Source: Paenarthrobacter aurescens TC1
GTDB lineage: Bacteria; Actinomycetota; Actinomycetes; Actinomycetales; Micrococcaceae
Reading direction: 5' to 3'
NCBI GenBank assembly: GCA_000014925.1
Contig: CP000474.1
Coordinates: 3,162,001-3,226,000 of the forward strand
DNA length: 64,000 nucleotides
Part shown: piece after piece, positions 37,157 to 45,997 of the stretch
Layout: every line of letters starts with the position of its first letter
Numbering within the stretch: position 1 is the first letter of the stretch
The notes under the pieces: generated by a model
Seen by the model: only the letters and a program-made list of their open reading frames with translations
Told to the model about the DNA's origin: nothing
The model's database searches: none
Translations under genes and position numbers: made by a program

Positions 37157-38332
37157 ATGAAAAGGTCAGAGACGGTCAAGAAGCCGGAGAAGAAACTCGC
37201 TATACCGGCTTGCTTGGCGGCACTGCTAACAGCACCGATTCTGGCCGCGTCGCCTGCAGCAGCCGAGATCAACGCGGACACCATCGACAAGTCCATTGTG
37301 TGGGTGGACACTGCGTGGAGCGCTTCCGTTCAGGTGCCCTTCAAGGACGGAACCACCGAAACGTACCGGACCACCGTCTACGCGTACTGCACGGGATGGT
37401 TCGTCAGCGACACAGGGCACGTGGCAACTGCCGGCCACTGCGTCGAGGCTGACGACGGACTTCGTGTAAGCGTCTACTCGAACGTCATTGAAGAGCAGGG
37501 CTTGACGGGGGTCAGGGCTGAGGACGTTGACTGGCCCATGAGCCTGGGCGAGCCATCCATCAAGATTGATCAGCCCTCGGGCATCGATGGCGGAGTTCTC
37601 AGCGGGAAAACCGCCATTACAGCGCAGCTGATCGCCAAACAAGGTTTTGAGAAGGGCGACAACGCCCTCTTGCGCATTGCCGATATGAAAGACACCCCCG
37701 CTTTGTCGATAGGCCCGGAGGCACCCAAAGTCCGCGAGAAGGTCACCTCTATTGGCTTTCCTGATCTCGTTGGCTCAACCTCGGATGTGGAACGGCAAAA
37801 GCCGTCGTACCGATCCGGGGCCGTGAGCTCACGCAGTTACTCAACGCAAGGTGTTCCCCGCACGGAGATCGACACCGACATCACCCCGGGGATGTCCGGA
37901 GGGCCTTCAGTCAACGAGGAGGGACAAGTCATTGGCATCAATTCCGCCTACGTGTACCAAGGGGCAGGACAGGCTAACTACATCACCGACACGGAAACGC
38001 TCCGGGAATTCCTGACAGCAAATGGAGTCAAGTTGGCTGAGCCGGCGTCACAGTCCGCGGCCCCTGCGGCTGCCGTTGAGAACCCGACCGCCGTCACGTC
38101 GACCGGTCCTGAGATTCCGCTGTGGATGATCGTGACACTGGCAGGCCTCGTGCTCGCCCTCGCCGTCATGGCTATCTTCCTTACCCGGGCGATGCGCCAA
38201 CGGCCCAAGCCGGCCGCCGCAGCCGCTATGCCTGCCGGTCCACAGATGCCTTGGGTGCAAGAACCGCCTCGCCCCGAGAATGGACCGCGCCCTGAGAATG
38301 GACCGCGCCGTGAGGACGGTCAGCCTCTGTAG
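37157..38332 (+). CDS. Membrane-anchored trypsin-like serine protease next to the Tad locus
   Basis: 391-residue S1-type protease outside the cytoplasm. It has a signal peptide (about 1-37, LLTAPILAASPAAA), a protease domain with the triad His94 (ATAGHCV), Asp168 (GDNALLRI) and Ser247 (TPGMSGGP), one membrane helix (about 320-343) and a Pro-rich cytosolic tail ending in a PRPENG/PRPENG/PRREDG repeat. ATG 37157 is favoured over an ATG two codons earlier because AGGGA is then correctly spaced. The substrate is unknown; position and a shared upstream palindrome suggest a link with pilus proteins. Confidence 0.85.
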   Translation: MKRSETVKKPEKKLAIPACLAALLTAPILAASPAAAEINADTIDKSIVWVDTAWSASVQVPFKDGTTETYRTTVYAYCTGWFVSDTGHVATAGHCVEADDGLRVSVYSNVIEEQGLTGVRAEDVDWPMSLGEPSIKIDQPSGIDGGVLSGKTAITAQLIAKQGFEKGDNALLRIADMKDTPALSIGPEAPKVREKVTSIGFPDLVGSTSDVERQKPSYRSGAVSSRSYSTQGVPRTEIDTDITPGMSGGPSVNEEGQVIGINSAYVYQGAGQANYITDTETLREFLTANGVKLAEPASQSAAPAAAVENPTAVTSTGPEIPLWMIVTLAGLVLALAVMAIFLTRAMRQRPKPAAAAAMPAGPQMPWVQEPPRPENGPRPENGPRREDGQPL

Positions 38333-38349
38333 TTCTTCGACGGTATGGT

Positions 38350-39210
38350 CTACTCTCGCCGGGCCCGCGTCAGCTCGGCCCGCGCCAGCAACTCGCTATC
38401 GGACGGGTAGGCGACTTCCTCCAGCACCAAGGGATGCGGAGCAGCAAGCACAGATTTGGCATCGCGTTTGCGTTCGAGAAGACGTGAGTGCAACCAACCC
38501 GGAGTTTCCAACCCCTCCCCCACTCGCAAGGCGGAACCTACCAGGGACCGCACCATGTTGTGGCAGAACGCATCGGCCTGAACGGTGGCAACAATAACGT
38601 CGTCGCTTCCACGGTCAAACGAGAACTGCTGCAGCTCACGTATGGTCGTGGCTCCCTCGCGGGGTTTGCAGTAAGAACGGAAATCCTGGAGGCCCAGCAA
38701 CGCAAAGGCGCCCTCGTTCATGAGCTCCACATTCAAAGGCGCTTTATGCCACAAAGTGATTCCCCGCAGCACAGGGTCCCAACGTTCCGGACCGTCGGCA
38801 ATCCGGTAACTGTACCTCCGCCACAACGCTGAGAAGCGGGCGTCGAAACCTTCCGGCGCCAGACCGGCGTCGTGCACTTCAATGGACCCCGTCAGATCGC
38901 CGAGAATGCGGCTCAAAGCGCCGCGGAGTCGGCGTAAAAGCGCGACGGCGGGATCGAGCTCGTGCCCGCGCGGCAGTGACAGCCACTCGGCTTCCGTCAG
39001 GTCCAGGTGAACCACTTGACCGCGGGCGTGGACGCCGGCGTCCGTCCGGCCTGCAACCGTCACGCGAACCGGTCGCTGTAGTAGAAGCGCCAAAGCTTCC
39101 TCAAGGGATCCTTGCACGGTCCGGAGACCTGGCTGCAGAGCCCACCCGCTGAAAGGGCCGCCGTCGTAGGAAAGATCAAGCCGGACACGCAAAAACCCGC
39201 CGCCTCCCAT
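38350..39210 (-). CDS. truA: tRNA pseudouridine(38-40) synthase TruA
   Basis: Isomerises U38-40 in the anticodon stem. The 286-residue protein begins RVRLDLSYDGGPFSGWALQPG and has the catalytic Asp in AGRTDAGVHARGQV, then RRYSYRI and NMVRSLVGSALRVG. An in-frame ATG at 39240 would add ten residues, but those codons are the arms of the rplQ terminator. I therefore prefer ATG 39210, though the longer form cannot be excluded. Confidence 0.92.
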   Translation of the reverse strand: MGGGGFLRVRLDLSYDGGPFSGWALQPGLRTVQGSLEEALALLLQRPVRVTVAGRTDAGVHARGQVVHLDLTEAEWLSLPRGHELDPAVALLRRLRGALSRILGDLTGSIEVHDAGLAPEGFDARFSALWRRYSYRIADGPERWDPVLRGITLWHKAPLNVELMNEGAFALLGLQDFRSYCKPREGATTIRELQQFSFDRGSDDVIVATVQADAFCHNMVRSLVGSALRVGEGLETPGWLHSRLLERKRDAKSVLAAPHPLVLEEVAYPSDSELLARAELTRARRE

Positions 39211-39229
39211 AACGGGGGCAGCGGGTTTT
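39191..39229 (-). terminator. rplQ terminator overlapping the truA 5' end
   Basis: Minus-strand hairpin GAAAACCCGC ... GCGGGTTTTT with an inner GCCCCC/GGGAGGC pairing, followed by a T5 run at 39191-39195. It starts 43 bases past the rplQ stop and covers the first codons of truA, including the preferred ATG at 39210. Confidence 0.82.
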
Positions 39230-39272
39230 CGTTCGTTCATAGACTTAAGTCTACTGTGAAGAATTCAGTGAA

Positions 39273-39842
39273 TTACTTCTTGTCCTCAGCGGCCGGAGCC
39301 TCTTCGGTTTCAGCAGCTTCAGCTTCAGCAGCTTCTGCCTCAGCGGCAGGAGCCTCTTCGCTTTCAGCAGCCTCTGCCTCAACGGCAGGAGCCTCTTCGG
39401 TCTCAACGACCTCTTCCTCGGCAGCCGGAGCAGCCTTGGAAGCGGCAGCGGTTGCTTCAGCAACAACGGCCTGCTTCGGGGAAACCGGCTCGAGAACGAG
39501 CTCGATGACAGCCATGGGAGCGTTGTCGCCCTTGCGGTTGCCGATCTTGGTGATGCGGGTGTAGCCACCATCGCGGTTAGCAACGGCGCCGGCGATGTCG
39601 GTGAACAGCTCGTGGACAACGCCCTTGTCGCTGATCAGGCCGAGAACGCGGCGGCGGGAAGCGAGGTCGCCACGCTTGGCGAAGGTGACCAGACGCTCTG
39701 CGTACGGCTTCAGGCGCTTGGCCTTGGTGACCGTGGTGGTGATGCGCTTGTGCTCAAAGAGAGCAGCTGCCAGGTTCGCGAGCATCAGGCGCTCGTGAGC
39801 CGGGCCGCCTCCGAGGCGCGGACCCTTAGTGGGGGTAGGCAT
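39273..39842 (-). CDS. rplQ: 50S ribosomal protein bL17 with acidic repeat tail
   Basis: 189 residues: the L17 domain (about 1-118; [37 protein letters not shown]) plus a long Ala/Glu-rich tail with repeated [12 protein letters not shown] and AEAEAAE units. E. coli L17 ends near 127. The tail lacks predicted secondary structure apart from possible helix and is a common but variable actinobacterial addition. Downstream of rpoA in the alpha operon. Confidence 0.96.
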   Translation of the reverse strand: MPTPTKGPRLGGGPAHERLMLANLAAALFEHKRITTTVTKAKRLKPYAERLVTFAKRGDLASRRRVLGLISDKGVVHELFTDIAGAVANRDGGYTRITKIGNRKGDNAPMAVIELVLEPVSPKQAVVAEATAAASKAAPAAEEEVVETEEAPAVEAEAAESEEAPAAEAEAAEAEAAETEEAPAAEDKK

Positions 39843-39908
39843 AGTTATTTCTCCTGTTATGTAAGCCGGTCAGGTCCATCACTGGACCCGGCGGCCAAGA
39901 TCTGCTGT

Positions 39909-40919
39909 TTAGAGCTCGTCGTCGCTGAACGCGGCGTCGTCCTCTTCGATGGCTGCGGCGCGGGCTGCGAGATCGAAACCGGGAGGGGAGTCCTTGAGGG
40001 ACAGACCCAGTTCTACGAGCTTTGCCTTGACCTCGTCAATGGACTTCGCACCGAAGTTACGAATGTCCATCAGGTCAGCCTCGGAGCGGGCAACGAGTTC
40101 ACCCACGGTGTGGATGCCCTCACGCTTGAGGCAGTTGTAGGAACGGACGGTGAGGTCCAGATCCTCGATCGGCAGAGCCATGTCCGCTGCCAGGGCAGCG
40201 TCCGTCGGCGACGGGCCAATCTCGATACCTTCAGCTGCGGTGTTCAGCTCACGAGCCAGACCGAACAGTTCCACCAAGGTGGTGCCTGCGGAAGCAACAG
40301 CATCGCGCGGAGCGATGGCCTGCTTGGTCTCGACGTCGACAATGAGCTTGTCGAAGTCGGTGCGCTGCTCAACACGGGTAGCTTCCACGCGGAAAGTTAC
40401 CTTCATGACCGGCGAGTAGATCGAGTCAACCGGAATACGGCCGATCTCGGAGTCGCCGGACTTGTTCTGAGCTGCCGAAACGTAGCCACGGCCGCGCTCG
40501 ATGGTCAGTTCGAGTTCGAACTTGCCCTTCGAGTTCAGTGTGGCAATGTGCAGATCCGGGTTGTGGAATTCGACGCCGGCCGGCGGAGCGATGTCCGCGG
40601 CGGTGACGACTCCGGGGCCCTGCTTGCGCAGGTAAGCAACAACCGGCTCATCGTGCTCTGAGGAAACCGAAAGGTTCTTGATGTTCAGGATGATCTCGGT
40701 GACATCTTCCTTGACACCCGGAACCGTGGTGAACTCGTGCAGCACGCCATCGATCCGGATGCTGGTTACAGCGGCACCGGGGATGGAGGAGAGCAGGGTA
40801 CGGCGGAGGGAGTTTCCGAGGGTGTAGCCGAAGCCCGGTTCCAGCGGTTCAATGATGAAACGGGAGCGGTTCTCGGATACAACTTCTTCAGACAGGGTGG
40901 GGCGCTGTGCAATGAGCAC
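39909..40919 (-). CDS. rpoA: DNA-directed RNA polymerase subunit alpha
   Basis: 336 residues with the N-terminal assembly domain ([28 protein letters not shown]) and the C-terminal domain binding UP elements ([25 protein letters not shown] ... [14 protein letters not shown]). Acidic C-terminal tail. Usual place between rpsK and rplQ; note that no rpsD lies here, as in many Micrococcales. Confidence 0.98.
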   Translation of the reverse strand: MLIAQRPTLSEEVVSENRSRFIIEPLEPGFGYTLGNSLRRTLLSSIPGAAVTSIRIDGVLHEFTTVPGVKEDVTEIILNIKNLSVSSEHDEPVVAYLRKQGPGVVTAADIAPPAGVEFHNPDLHIATLNSKGKFELELTIERGRGYVSAAQNKSGDSEIGRIPVDSIYSPVMKVTFRVEATRVEQRTDFDKLIVDVETKQAIAPRDAVASAGTTLVELFGLARELNTAAEGIEIGPSPTDAALAADMALPIEDLDLTVRSYNCLKREGIHTVGELVARSEADLMDIRNFGAKSIDEVKAKLVELGLSLKDSPPGFDLAARAAAIEEDDAAFSDDEL

Positions 40920-41068
40920 TTAGGTTTCCTTTCGGCGAGCATCCGCTATATGACGCAACACAGGTGGTGGAAATCGGCTTCGGTTTCCAGCCTGACCAGC
41001 CGGGCCATGCTGATGGATGATCGAAACCATCCATAGCAGGCCCGGCCGGTCAGGCAGGGAAGACCTAA

Positions 41069-41470
41069 TTAGACGCGGCGGCGCTTCGGCGGGCGGCAAC
41101 CGTTGTGGGCGCTGGGGGTGACGTCCTGGATGGAGCCAACCTCGAGGCCAGCAGCCTGAAGCGAACGGATTGCGGTTTCGCGTCCGGATCCCGGGCCCTT
41201 GACGAATACGTCAACCTTGCGCAGACCGTGCTCCTGAGCGCGCTTTGCAGCAGCTTCGGCAGCCATCTGGGCAGCGAACGGGGTGGACTTACGGGAGCCC
41301 TTGAAGCCAACCTCACCGGCGGAAGCCCATGAGATTACAGCACCGTTCGGGTCCGTGATGGACACGATGGTGTTGTTAAAGGTGCTCTTGATGTGCGCCT
41401 GGCCAAGCGCGATATTCTTCTTATCCTTGCGACGCGGCTTACGAACCGCTCCACGAGTCTTCGGGGGCAT
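41069..41470 (-). CDS. rpsK: 30S ribosomal protein uS11
   Basis: 133 residues with [41 protein letters not shown] and the C-terminal [11 protein letters not shown]. Forms the platform of the 30S subunit near the mRNA exit. 51 bases after rpsM. Confidence 0.98.
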   Translation of the reverse strand: MPPKTRGAVRKPRRKDKKNIALGQAHIKSTFNNTIVSITDPNGAVISWASAGEVGFKGSRKSTPFAAQMAAEAAAKRAQEHGLRKVDVFVKGPGSGRETAIRSLQAAGLEVGSIQDVTPSAHNGCRPPKRRRV

Positions 41471-41521
41471 TGTTTCTCCTACAGAAAGTTATCGGGGGAA
41501 AACCGGATCAATCCCGAGGGA

Positions 41522-41899
41522 TTAACGTCCGGCCTTCTTCTTGCCGGCGACGGTGCGCTTCGGGCCCTTGCGGGTACGAGCGTTGGTCTTCGTACGCTGT
41601 CCGCGTACGGGCAGGCCCTTGCGGTGGCGCAGGCCTTCGTAGCTGCCGATCTCTACCTTGCGGCGGATGTCAGCGGCTACCTCGCGGCGAAGGTCACCCT
41701 CAACCTTGTAGTTGCCTTCAATGTAGTCACGCAGCTGGACCAGCTCGGCGTCAGTCAGGTCCTTGACGCGAACGTCAGCGCTGATGCCGGTGGCAGCCAG
41801 GGTTTCGTGTGCACGGGTCTTGCCCACGCCGTAGATGTAAGTAAGCGCAATTTCCAACCGCTTTTCGCGGGGAATGTCTACGCCAGCGAGACGAGCCAT
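41522..41899 (-). CDS. rpsM: 30S ribosomal protein uS13
   Basis: 125 residues, starting [24 protein letters not shown] at ATG 41899; the frame upstream of it is non-coding. Ends in the Lys/Arg-rich [12 protein letters not shown] that contacts P-site tRNA. Contains [21 protein letters not shown]. Confidence 0.98.
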   Translation of the reverse strand: MARLAGVDIPREKRLEIALTYIYGVGKTRAHETLAATGISADVRVKDLTDAELVQLRDYIEGNYKVEGDLRREVAADIRRKVEIGSYEGLRHRKGLPVRGQRTKTNARTRKGPKRTVAGKKKAGR

Positions 41900-42095
41900 A
41901 GTGGCAGTACTCCTTGAATAAACCGGAGGTCGTAGGCAGTACACCCACACGTTCAGTGTGGCCCCAGCCTCCGACCGGGGGTTCGCTGACCAGGCTCTGT
42001 AATGCAGTCCTGGCACAGCTTGTGCTGCCTTTATTTACTTGCGTGGGCTAGCAGCCCAGGTTTGTCCTTGCGGACGCAGATTCCCGGAAGGGGAA

Positions 42096-42209
42096 TTAGC
42101 CCTGGCGCTGCTTGTGGCGCGGGTTCTCGCAGATCACCATGACCCGGCCGTTACGGCGGATCACTTTGCACTTGTCGCAGATCTGCTTGACGCTCGGCTT
42201 GACCTTCAT
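42096..42209 (-). CDS. rpmJ: 50S ribosomal protein bL36 (zinc-binding form)
   Basis: 37-residue protein [20 protein letters not shown] continuing [17 protein letters not shown]. Cys11, Cys14, Cys27 and His32 form the zinc site, so this is the zinc-containing (C+) paralogue. Lies between infA and rpsM, its normal location. Confidence 0.97.
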   Translation of the reverse strand: MKVKPSVKQICDKCKVIRRNGRVMVICENPRHKQRQG

Positions 42210-42281
42210 GGCGTTCCTTTGCGTGTTTTGCAGTTGATCTGCTGGAGCGGCTTAGGCACTATTGCCTTGCCGCCCAGCAAT

Positions 42282-42503
42282 TTACTTGTAGCGGTAGACG
42301 ATACGACCACGTGTGAGGTCGTATGGGCTCAGCTCAACCACTACCCGGTCCTCGGGGAGGATTCGAATGTAGTGCTGTCGCATCTTCCCAGAGATGTGTG
42401 CGAGAACGACGTGCTTATTGGTGAGCTCAACACGAAACATCGCATTGGGCAGCGCCTCAGTCACAACGCCCTCGATCTCAATGACCCCGTCCTTCTTGGC
42501 CAT
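42282..42503 (-). CDS. infA: Translation initiation factor IF-1
   Basis: 73-residue S1/OB-fold factor that blocks the A site during initiation. Begins [20 protein letters not shown] and ends [12 protein letters not shown]. First gene of infA-rpmJ-rpsM-rpsK-rpoA-rplQ; a good promoter lies about 135 bases upstream. Confidence 0.98.
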   Translation of the reverse strand: MAKKDGVIEIEGVVTEALPNAMFRVELTNKHVVLAHISGKMRQHYIRILPEDRVVVELSPYDLTRGRIVYRYK

Positions 42504-42636
42504 ATCCTCCGCTAACTGTTGTTTGCCGCCGTCCTCCAGTTAGGCACCGAAGATCCAACGGACGTTTTTTGTTTGCTTGGCCCTCTTGGAACCACGACAC
42601 TAAAAAGGGCGTGGCTGCACAGACAACCAACAAATA

Positions 42637-42665
42637 ACTCTACGCCAATGTGGCCGGAAAGTTAA
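42637..42665 (-). promoter_or_regulatory. Probable sigma-70-type promoter of the infA operon
   Basis: TTAACT (42660-42665) and TAGAGT (42637-42642) on the minus strand, separated by exactly 17 bases. This predicts a leader of about 130 bases before infA. Confidence 0.55.
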
Positions 42666-42698
42666 ATCCGTCTATGGTAGCGCACGTACCTCCAGCCG

Positions 42699-43715
42699 TC
42701 ACTCCCCCGCTTGCCGATAGGCGGGGAAGTCACCGGCCTCCGTCGACACGCTTTCGGCCGCCAGGATGCCATCCAGGATGGCCAGCCGGACGGCTTCCGC
42801 CGCGGCGCTTTGGAGCGTTATCAGCGACACCTGCCGTGCCTGCTCAGTGCTACGGTCAAGCCCGACGGCGCCAGTCGCCAAAGCGAACACGGTATCTCCG
42901 TCCGCCAACGTATGGGACGGATCCAAGGCCCGGGCCAGCCCCGCATGCCCGGCAGATGCAGTCCGCTTGCACTCGGCCACATCCAGTACGGCATTCGTCG
43001 CAATCACCACCAACGTGGTGTTGAGCCCCTGCGGCGGTGTCGCGAACGGCACACCCGGCTGATCCTGCAGGCCTGGGGCCCGGCGGCGCGCGTCTAAGGG
43101 AGGCACGACCGAGCGCGCGGAGGGCTGCAGGTCCGCAGGGCCAAACACCGGCGCCCCCATCGCGTTCACCACGGCAATGGCTCCGACGATCACCCCGCCA
43201 TCGAGAGTGATGGACGACGTACCGACCCCGCCCTTGTAGTGGCCACGCGCAACAACGGCCCCCGTACCGGCACCCACGTTTCCACGTTCGACTTCGGCGT
43301 GGTCGCCTGAGGCGAAGGCTGCGGCGGCTGCCTGGTAGCCCATGTCCGCACCGGGTCGGGCCTTCACGTCGCCGCCCCGTCCGACGTCGAAGATGGCGGC
43401 CGCCGGCACAATCGGCACCACAGTCCCGGGAACAGCGAATCCCCTCCCCTGCTCCTCACACCACAACTGCGCCCCGGTAGCCGAGGCCAAGCCGAACGCG
43501 CTGCCACCTGTTAGCACCACGGCATCCACAGTGGAAACCAATGTGGTCGGATCCAGCGCATCGGTCTCATGCGTCCCGGGTCCACCCCCGCGCACGTCGA
43601 CAGACCCCACAGTCCCCGGCGGAGGAAGCACCACAGTAACCCCGGACAACCACCCCTCCCCCACCCTCTGCACATGCCCAACCCGTATGCCAGCAACATC
43701 GGTGATCGAATTCAT
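42699..43715 (-). CDS. P1-family (S58, DmpA-like) aminopeptidase
   Basis: Ntn-type hydrolase related to DmpA/BapA, which cleave N-terminal or beta-amino-acid residues after self-processing. The 338-residue protein begins NSITDVAGIRVGH and has VDVRGGGPGTHETD, LTGGSAFGLASATG and ERGNVGAGTGAV. NTTLVVIATNA (about 232-242) is the likely autocleavage site with Thr nucleophile. ATG 43715 is set by the conserved N-terminus; the frame upstream is non-coding repeat sequence. Residues about 192-221 are encoded by a copy of a repeat also found upstream of the gene. Confidence 0.9.
   Translation of the reverse strand: MNSITDVAGIRVGHVQRVGEGWLSGVTVVLPPPGTVGSVDVRGGGPGTHETDALDPTTLVSTVDAVVLTGGSAFGLASATGAQLWCEEQGRGFAVPGTVVPIVPAAAIFDVGRGGDVKARPGADMGYQAAAAAFASGDHAEVERGNVGAGTGAVVARGHYKGGVGTSSITLDGGVIVGAIAVVNAMGAPVFGPADLQPSARSVVPPLDARRRAPGLQDQPGVPFATPPQGLNTTLVVIATNAVLDVAECKRTASAGHAGLARALDPSHTLADGDTVFALATGAVGLDRSTEQARQVSLITLQSAAAEAVRLAILDGILAAESVSTEAGDFPAYRQAGE
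43073..43141. repeat. Dispersed repeat, copy inside the P1 peptidase gene
   Basis: About 69 bases matching the copy at 43759-43831. The best-kept core is GGGAGGCACGACCGAGCGCG, extended on both sides by GCGCGCGTC and GAGGG. It is read in frame in the peptidase as PSARSVVPPLDARR and neighbours. Confidence 0.8.
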
Positions 43716-44038
43716 GGCTCCATTCTCCACCTTCGGCCCCCACAGGACTGCTGGCGGGCTGGACCCCGGCAGCGCGCGTCCAAGGGAGGCACGACCGAGC
43801 GCGCAGAGGGATCCAGTTCGCCCGCAGGGCACGGACCCGACCACGAAGTGGGAGCCGAGCCTCAAATACGAACGGGCGAGTAACGCTGAGTAAACGGGTT
43901 AGGAAGTGTAAGCCAACTATCGCTACGGCTCCCCGTTTTGGTCCGGAGGGCCTCTGTGGGTGTGGTGAGCTAGCCCTGTCTTCGCTGCCCCGCTCCGGGA
44001 GGCGGCGCTCCACATTCGCCCAAAACCGATAGTGACTC
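43716..44038. other. Non-coding divergent region of peptidase and ABC importer
   Basis: 323 bases without a supported gene. It contains the second copy of the dispersed repeat, a GAGTAACGCT-GAGTAAACGG direct-repeat-like stretch (43875-43895) and inverted ACTATCG / CGATAGT arms (about 43918 and 44027). The latter overlaps a GATAGT that ends 5 bases before the importer ATG, a possible operator-promoter overlap. Confidence 0.4.
43759..43831. repeat. Dispersed repeat, intergenic copy
   Basis: Second copy of the element inside the peptidase gene, same orientation, about 45 bases upstream of that gene's start. The two differ by a few substitutions and a small indel near the right end. Confidence 0.8.
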
Positions 44039-45028
44039 ATGACTACCCGACAGATTCACAGCAGCAACACCGTGCCTGCAGACAGGCCGGGCATCGAACC
44101 TCCGGCCCCACCCGCCGCGCCTGCAAAGGCCGGACCGGACCGAAAGCGCTGGTCCGCCCGCAGTCGCCGGGAATTCTTGGTGTTCCTTGCCATGGCCTTG
44201 CCGAACTTGGTGTTGATCGGCACCTTCACCTATTGGCCGCTGATCAACAACATTTACTACTCCACTCTGGATTGGACGCTCGGTTCGGCTTCGGCCACGG
44301 TGGTGGGCTTGCAGAACTATGTCACGTTCTTCACAGGTGAGGACGCGTCCAAAGTCCTTGGGACTACTGCGATTTTCACGCTGGTGACGGTTGGCGGTTC
44401 GATGGTCCTTGGCCTGTTGGTTGCCTTGGCCTTGAACTCCAAAGTCCGCGGCACCACGTTCGCCCGGTCGGCCGTGTTCGCGCCGTACGTGTTGTCCGGC
44501 GTGGGTGTTGGCCTGGTGTGGCTGTTCATTTTTGACCCCGGCTATGGAGTACTCGCTTGGGTCCTGCGCGGCCTTGGCCAAGAGAGCCCGCAGTGGATCA
44601 ATGATCCTCAGCTCTCTTTGGTGATGGTGATCATCGTGTACGTCTGGAAGAACTTGGGCTATTGCGCGGTGGTGTACCTGGCCGGCTTGCAGTCCCTGCC
44701 CCGCGATGTGATGGAAGCTGCGGCTCTGGATGGGGCCAACAGTGCACGGAGGTTCTTCAATATCTCCTTGCCGTTGCTTTCCCCCACCACATTCTTCCTG
44801 CTGATCACCACCATGCTCAGCTCTTTGCAGGCTTTCGACCTTATCCGCATCATGACCCCGCTCGGCAACGGCACCAGCACGTTGATCTACGAGGCCTATC
44901 TGCAGGCGTTCGGGGCTTACAACAGGGCGGGCTATTCGGCCGCGATATCGGTGATTCTCTTCGCCATCCTGTTGATCATCACTGTTCTTCAACTGCGGTT
45001 CGTTGAGCGAAAGGTCCACTATTCATGA
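44039..45028 (+). CDS. ABC sugar/glycerol-3-phosphate permease, UgpA-like
   Basis: 329-residue MalF/UgpA-type permease with six predicted helices after a Pro/Ala-rich N-terminus (to about 45). The EAA loop reads EAAALDGANSARRFFNISLP, which docks with the ATPase. No ribosome binding site is obvious; GATAGT lies 5 bases upstream of the ATG. First of three importer genes; no ATPase gene follows, so it must share one encoded elsewhere. The Ugp-like assignment is by overall resemblance, and another carbohydrate is possible. Confidence 0.85.
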   Translation: MTTRQIHSSNTVPADRPGIEPPAPPAAPAKAGPDRKRWSARSRREFLVFLAMALPNLVLIGTFTYWPLINNIYYSTLDWTLGSASATVVGLQNYVTFFTGEDASKVLGTTAIFTLVTVGGSMVLGLLVALALNSKVRGTTFARSAVFAPYVLSGVGVGLVWLFIFDPGYGVLAWVLRGLGQESPQWINDPQLSLVMVIIVYVWKNLGYCAVVYLAGLQSLPRDVMEAAALDGANSARRFFNISLPLLSPTTFFLLITTMLSSLQAFDLIRIMTPLGNGTSTLIYEAYLQAFGAYNRAGYSAAISVILFAILLIITVLQLRFVERKVHYS

Positions 45029-45945
45029 GCGCGCCTCCACCCGCCGTCGTCGTTGGTTCTCCACAGGAGACCATGCAGGAGATGGCGCCGCATGAGCCGC
45101 CGCGACCATTCTCCAAAGCCAACCTCATCCGGACCGTGGCAACCGGTTACGTGCCCCTGATCATCGCCACGCTTGTGGTGTTCCTGCCGTTGCTTTGGAT
45201 GGTGTTGAGTTCCTTCAAGCAACCGGGCGAGATTGTCACGATGGATCTCAAGATCCTGCCGGAGTCCCTGAACCTGGAGAATTACGCCACGGCGATGACC
45301 ACGGTTCCGTTCGCGCAGTTCTTCGCCAACAGCTTGATCGTTACGGTGGTGGGTTCGTCCATCAAGGTCATCCTGGCGATCCTGACGGCTTACGCGTTGG
45401 TGTTCGTTCGTTTCCCGTTCAAGAACGTGATCTTCGTGCTGATTCTGGTGGCGCTCATGGTTCCGGCGCAGGTGTCCATCCTGCCCAACTACATCCTCAT
45501 CGCGGGCATGGGCGGCAAGAACACTCTGTGGGGCATCATCCTTCCGGGCCTGGGGACGGCGTTTGGCACGTTCTTGCTGCGCCAGCACTTCCTCACGTTA
45601 CCGCCGTCGATTCTTGAAGCAGCTGAAATCGACGGCGCCGGCCACTGGCGCCGGCTGTGGCAGATCATTGTCCCGGTGTCTGTTCCTTCCATCGCGACGG
45701 TGGCGCTGGTGACCGTGGTCAGTGAATGGAACGACTACATTTGGCCGCTCATCATCACTGACCGCCCTGAAACCATGACGCTTCCCGTGGGCCTCACTTT
45801 GCTGCAGAACTCTGAGGGGAACGGCGCCGGGTGGGGAATCCTCATGGCGGGCGCTGTGCTGGTGATCGTTCCCATCCTGCTGGTGTTCGCAGCACTCCAG
45901 CGATACATCGTTGCCGGGCTGACCCAAGGCAGTGTCACCGGCTGA
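45025..45945 (+). CDS. ABC sugar/glycerol-3-phosphate permease, UgpE-like
   Basis: 306-residue MalG/UgpE-type permease with six helices; EAA loop EAAEIDGAGHWRRLWQIIVP and C-terminal EWNDYIWPLIITD segment, typical of this family. ATGA overlap with the preceding permease gene shows translational coupling. It forms a heterodimeric channel with its neighbour. Confidence 0.87.
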   Translation: MSAPPPAVVVGSPQETMQEMAPHEPPRPFSKANLIRTVATGYVPLIIATLVVFLPLLWMVLSSFKQPGEIVTMDLKILPESLNLENYATAMTTVPFAQFFANSLIVTVVGSSIKVILAILTAYALVFVRFPFKNVIFVLILVALMVPAQVSILPNYILIAGMGGKNTLWGIILPGLGTAFGTFLLRQHFLTLPPSILEAAEIDGAGHWRRLWQIIVPVSVPSIATVALVTVVSEWNDYIWPLIITDRPETMTLPVGLTLLQNSEGNGAGWGILMAGAVLVIVPILLVFAALQRYIVAGLTQGSVTG

Positions 45946-45997
45946 TTTTCTCCAACCGCACCATTCGCATCGAAGTAAGTTATTGAGAGGAAACACC

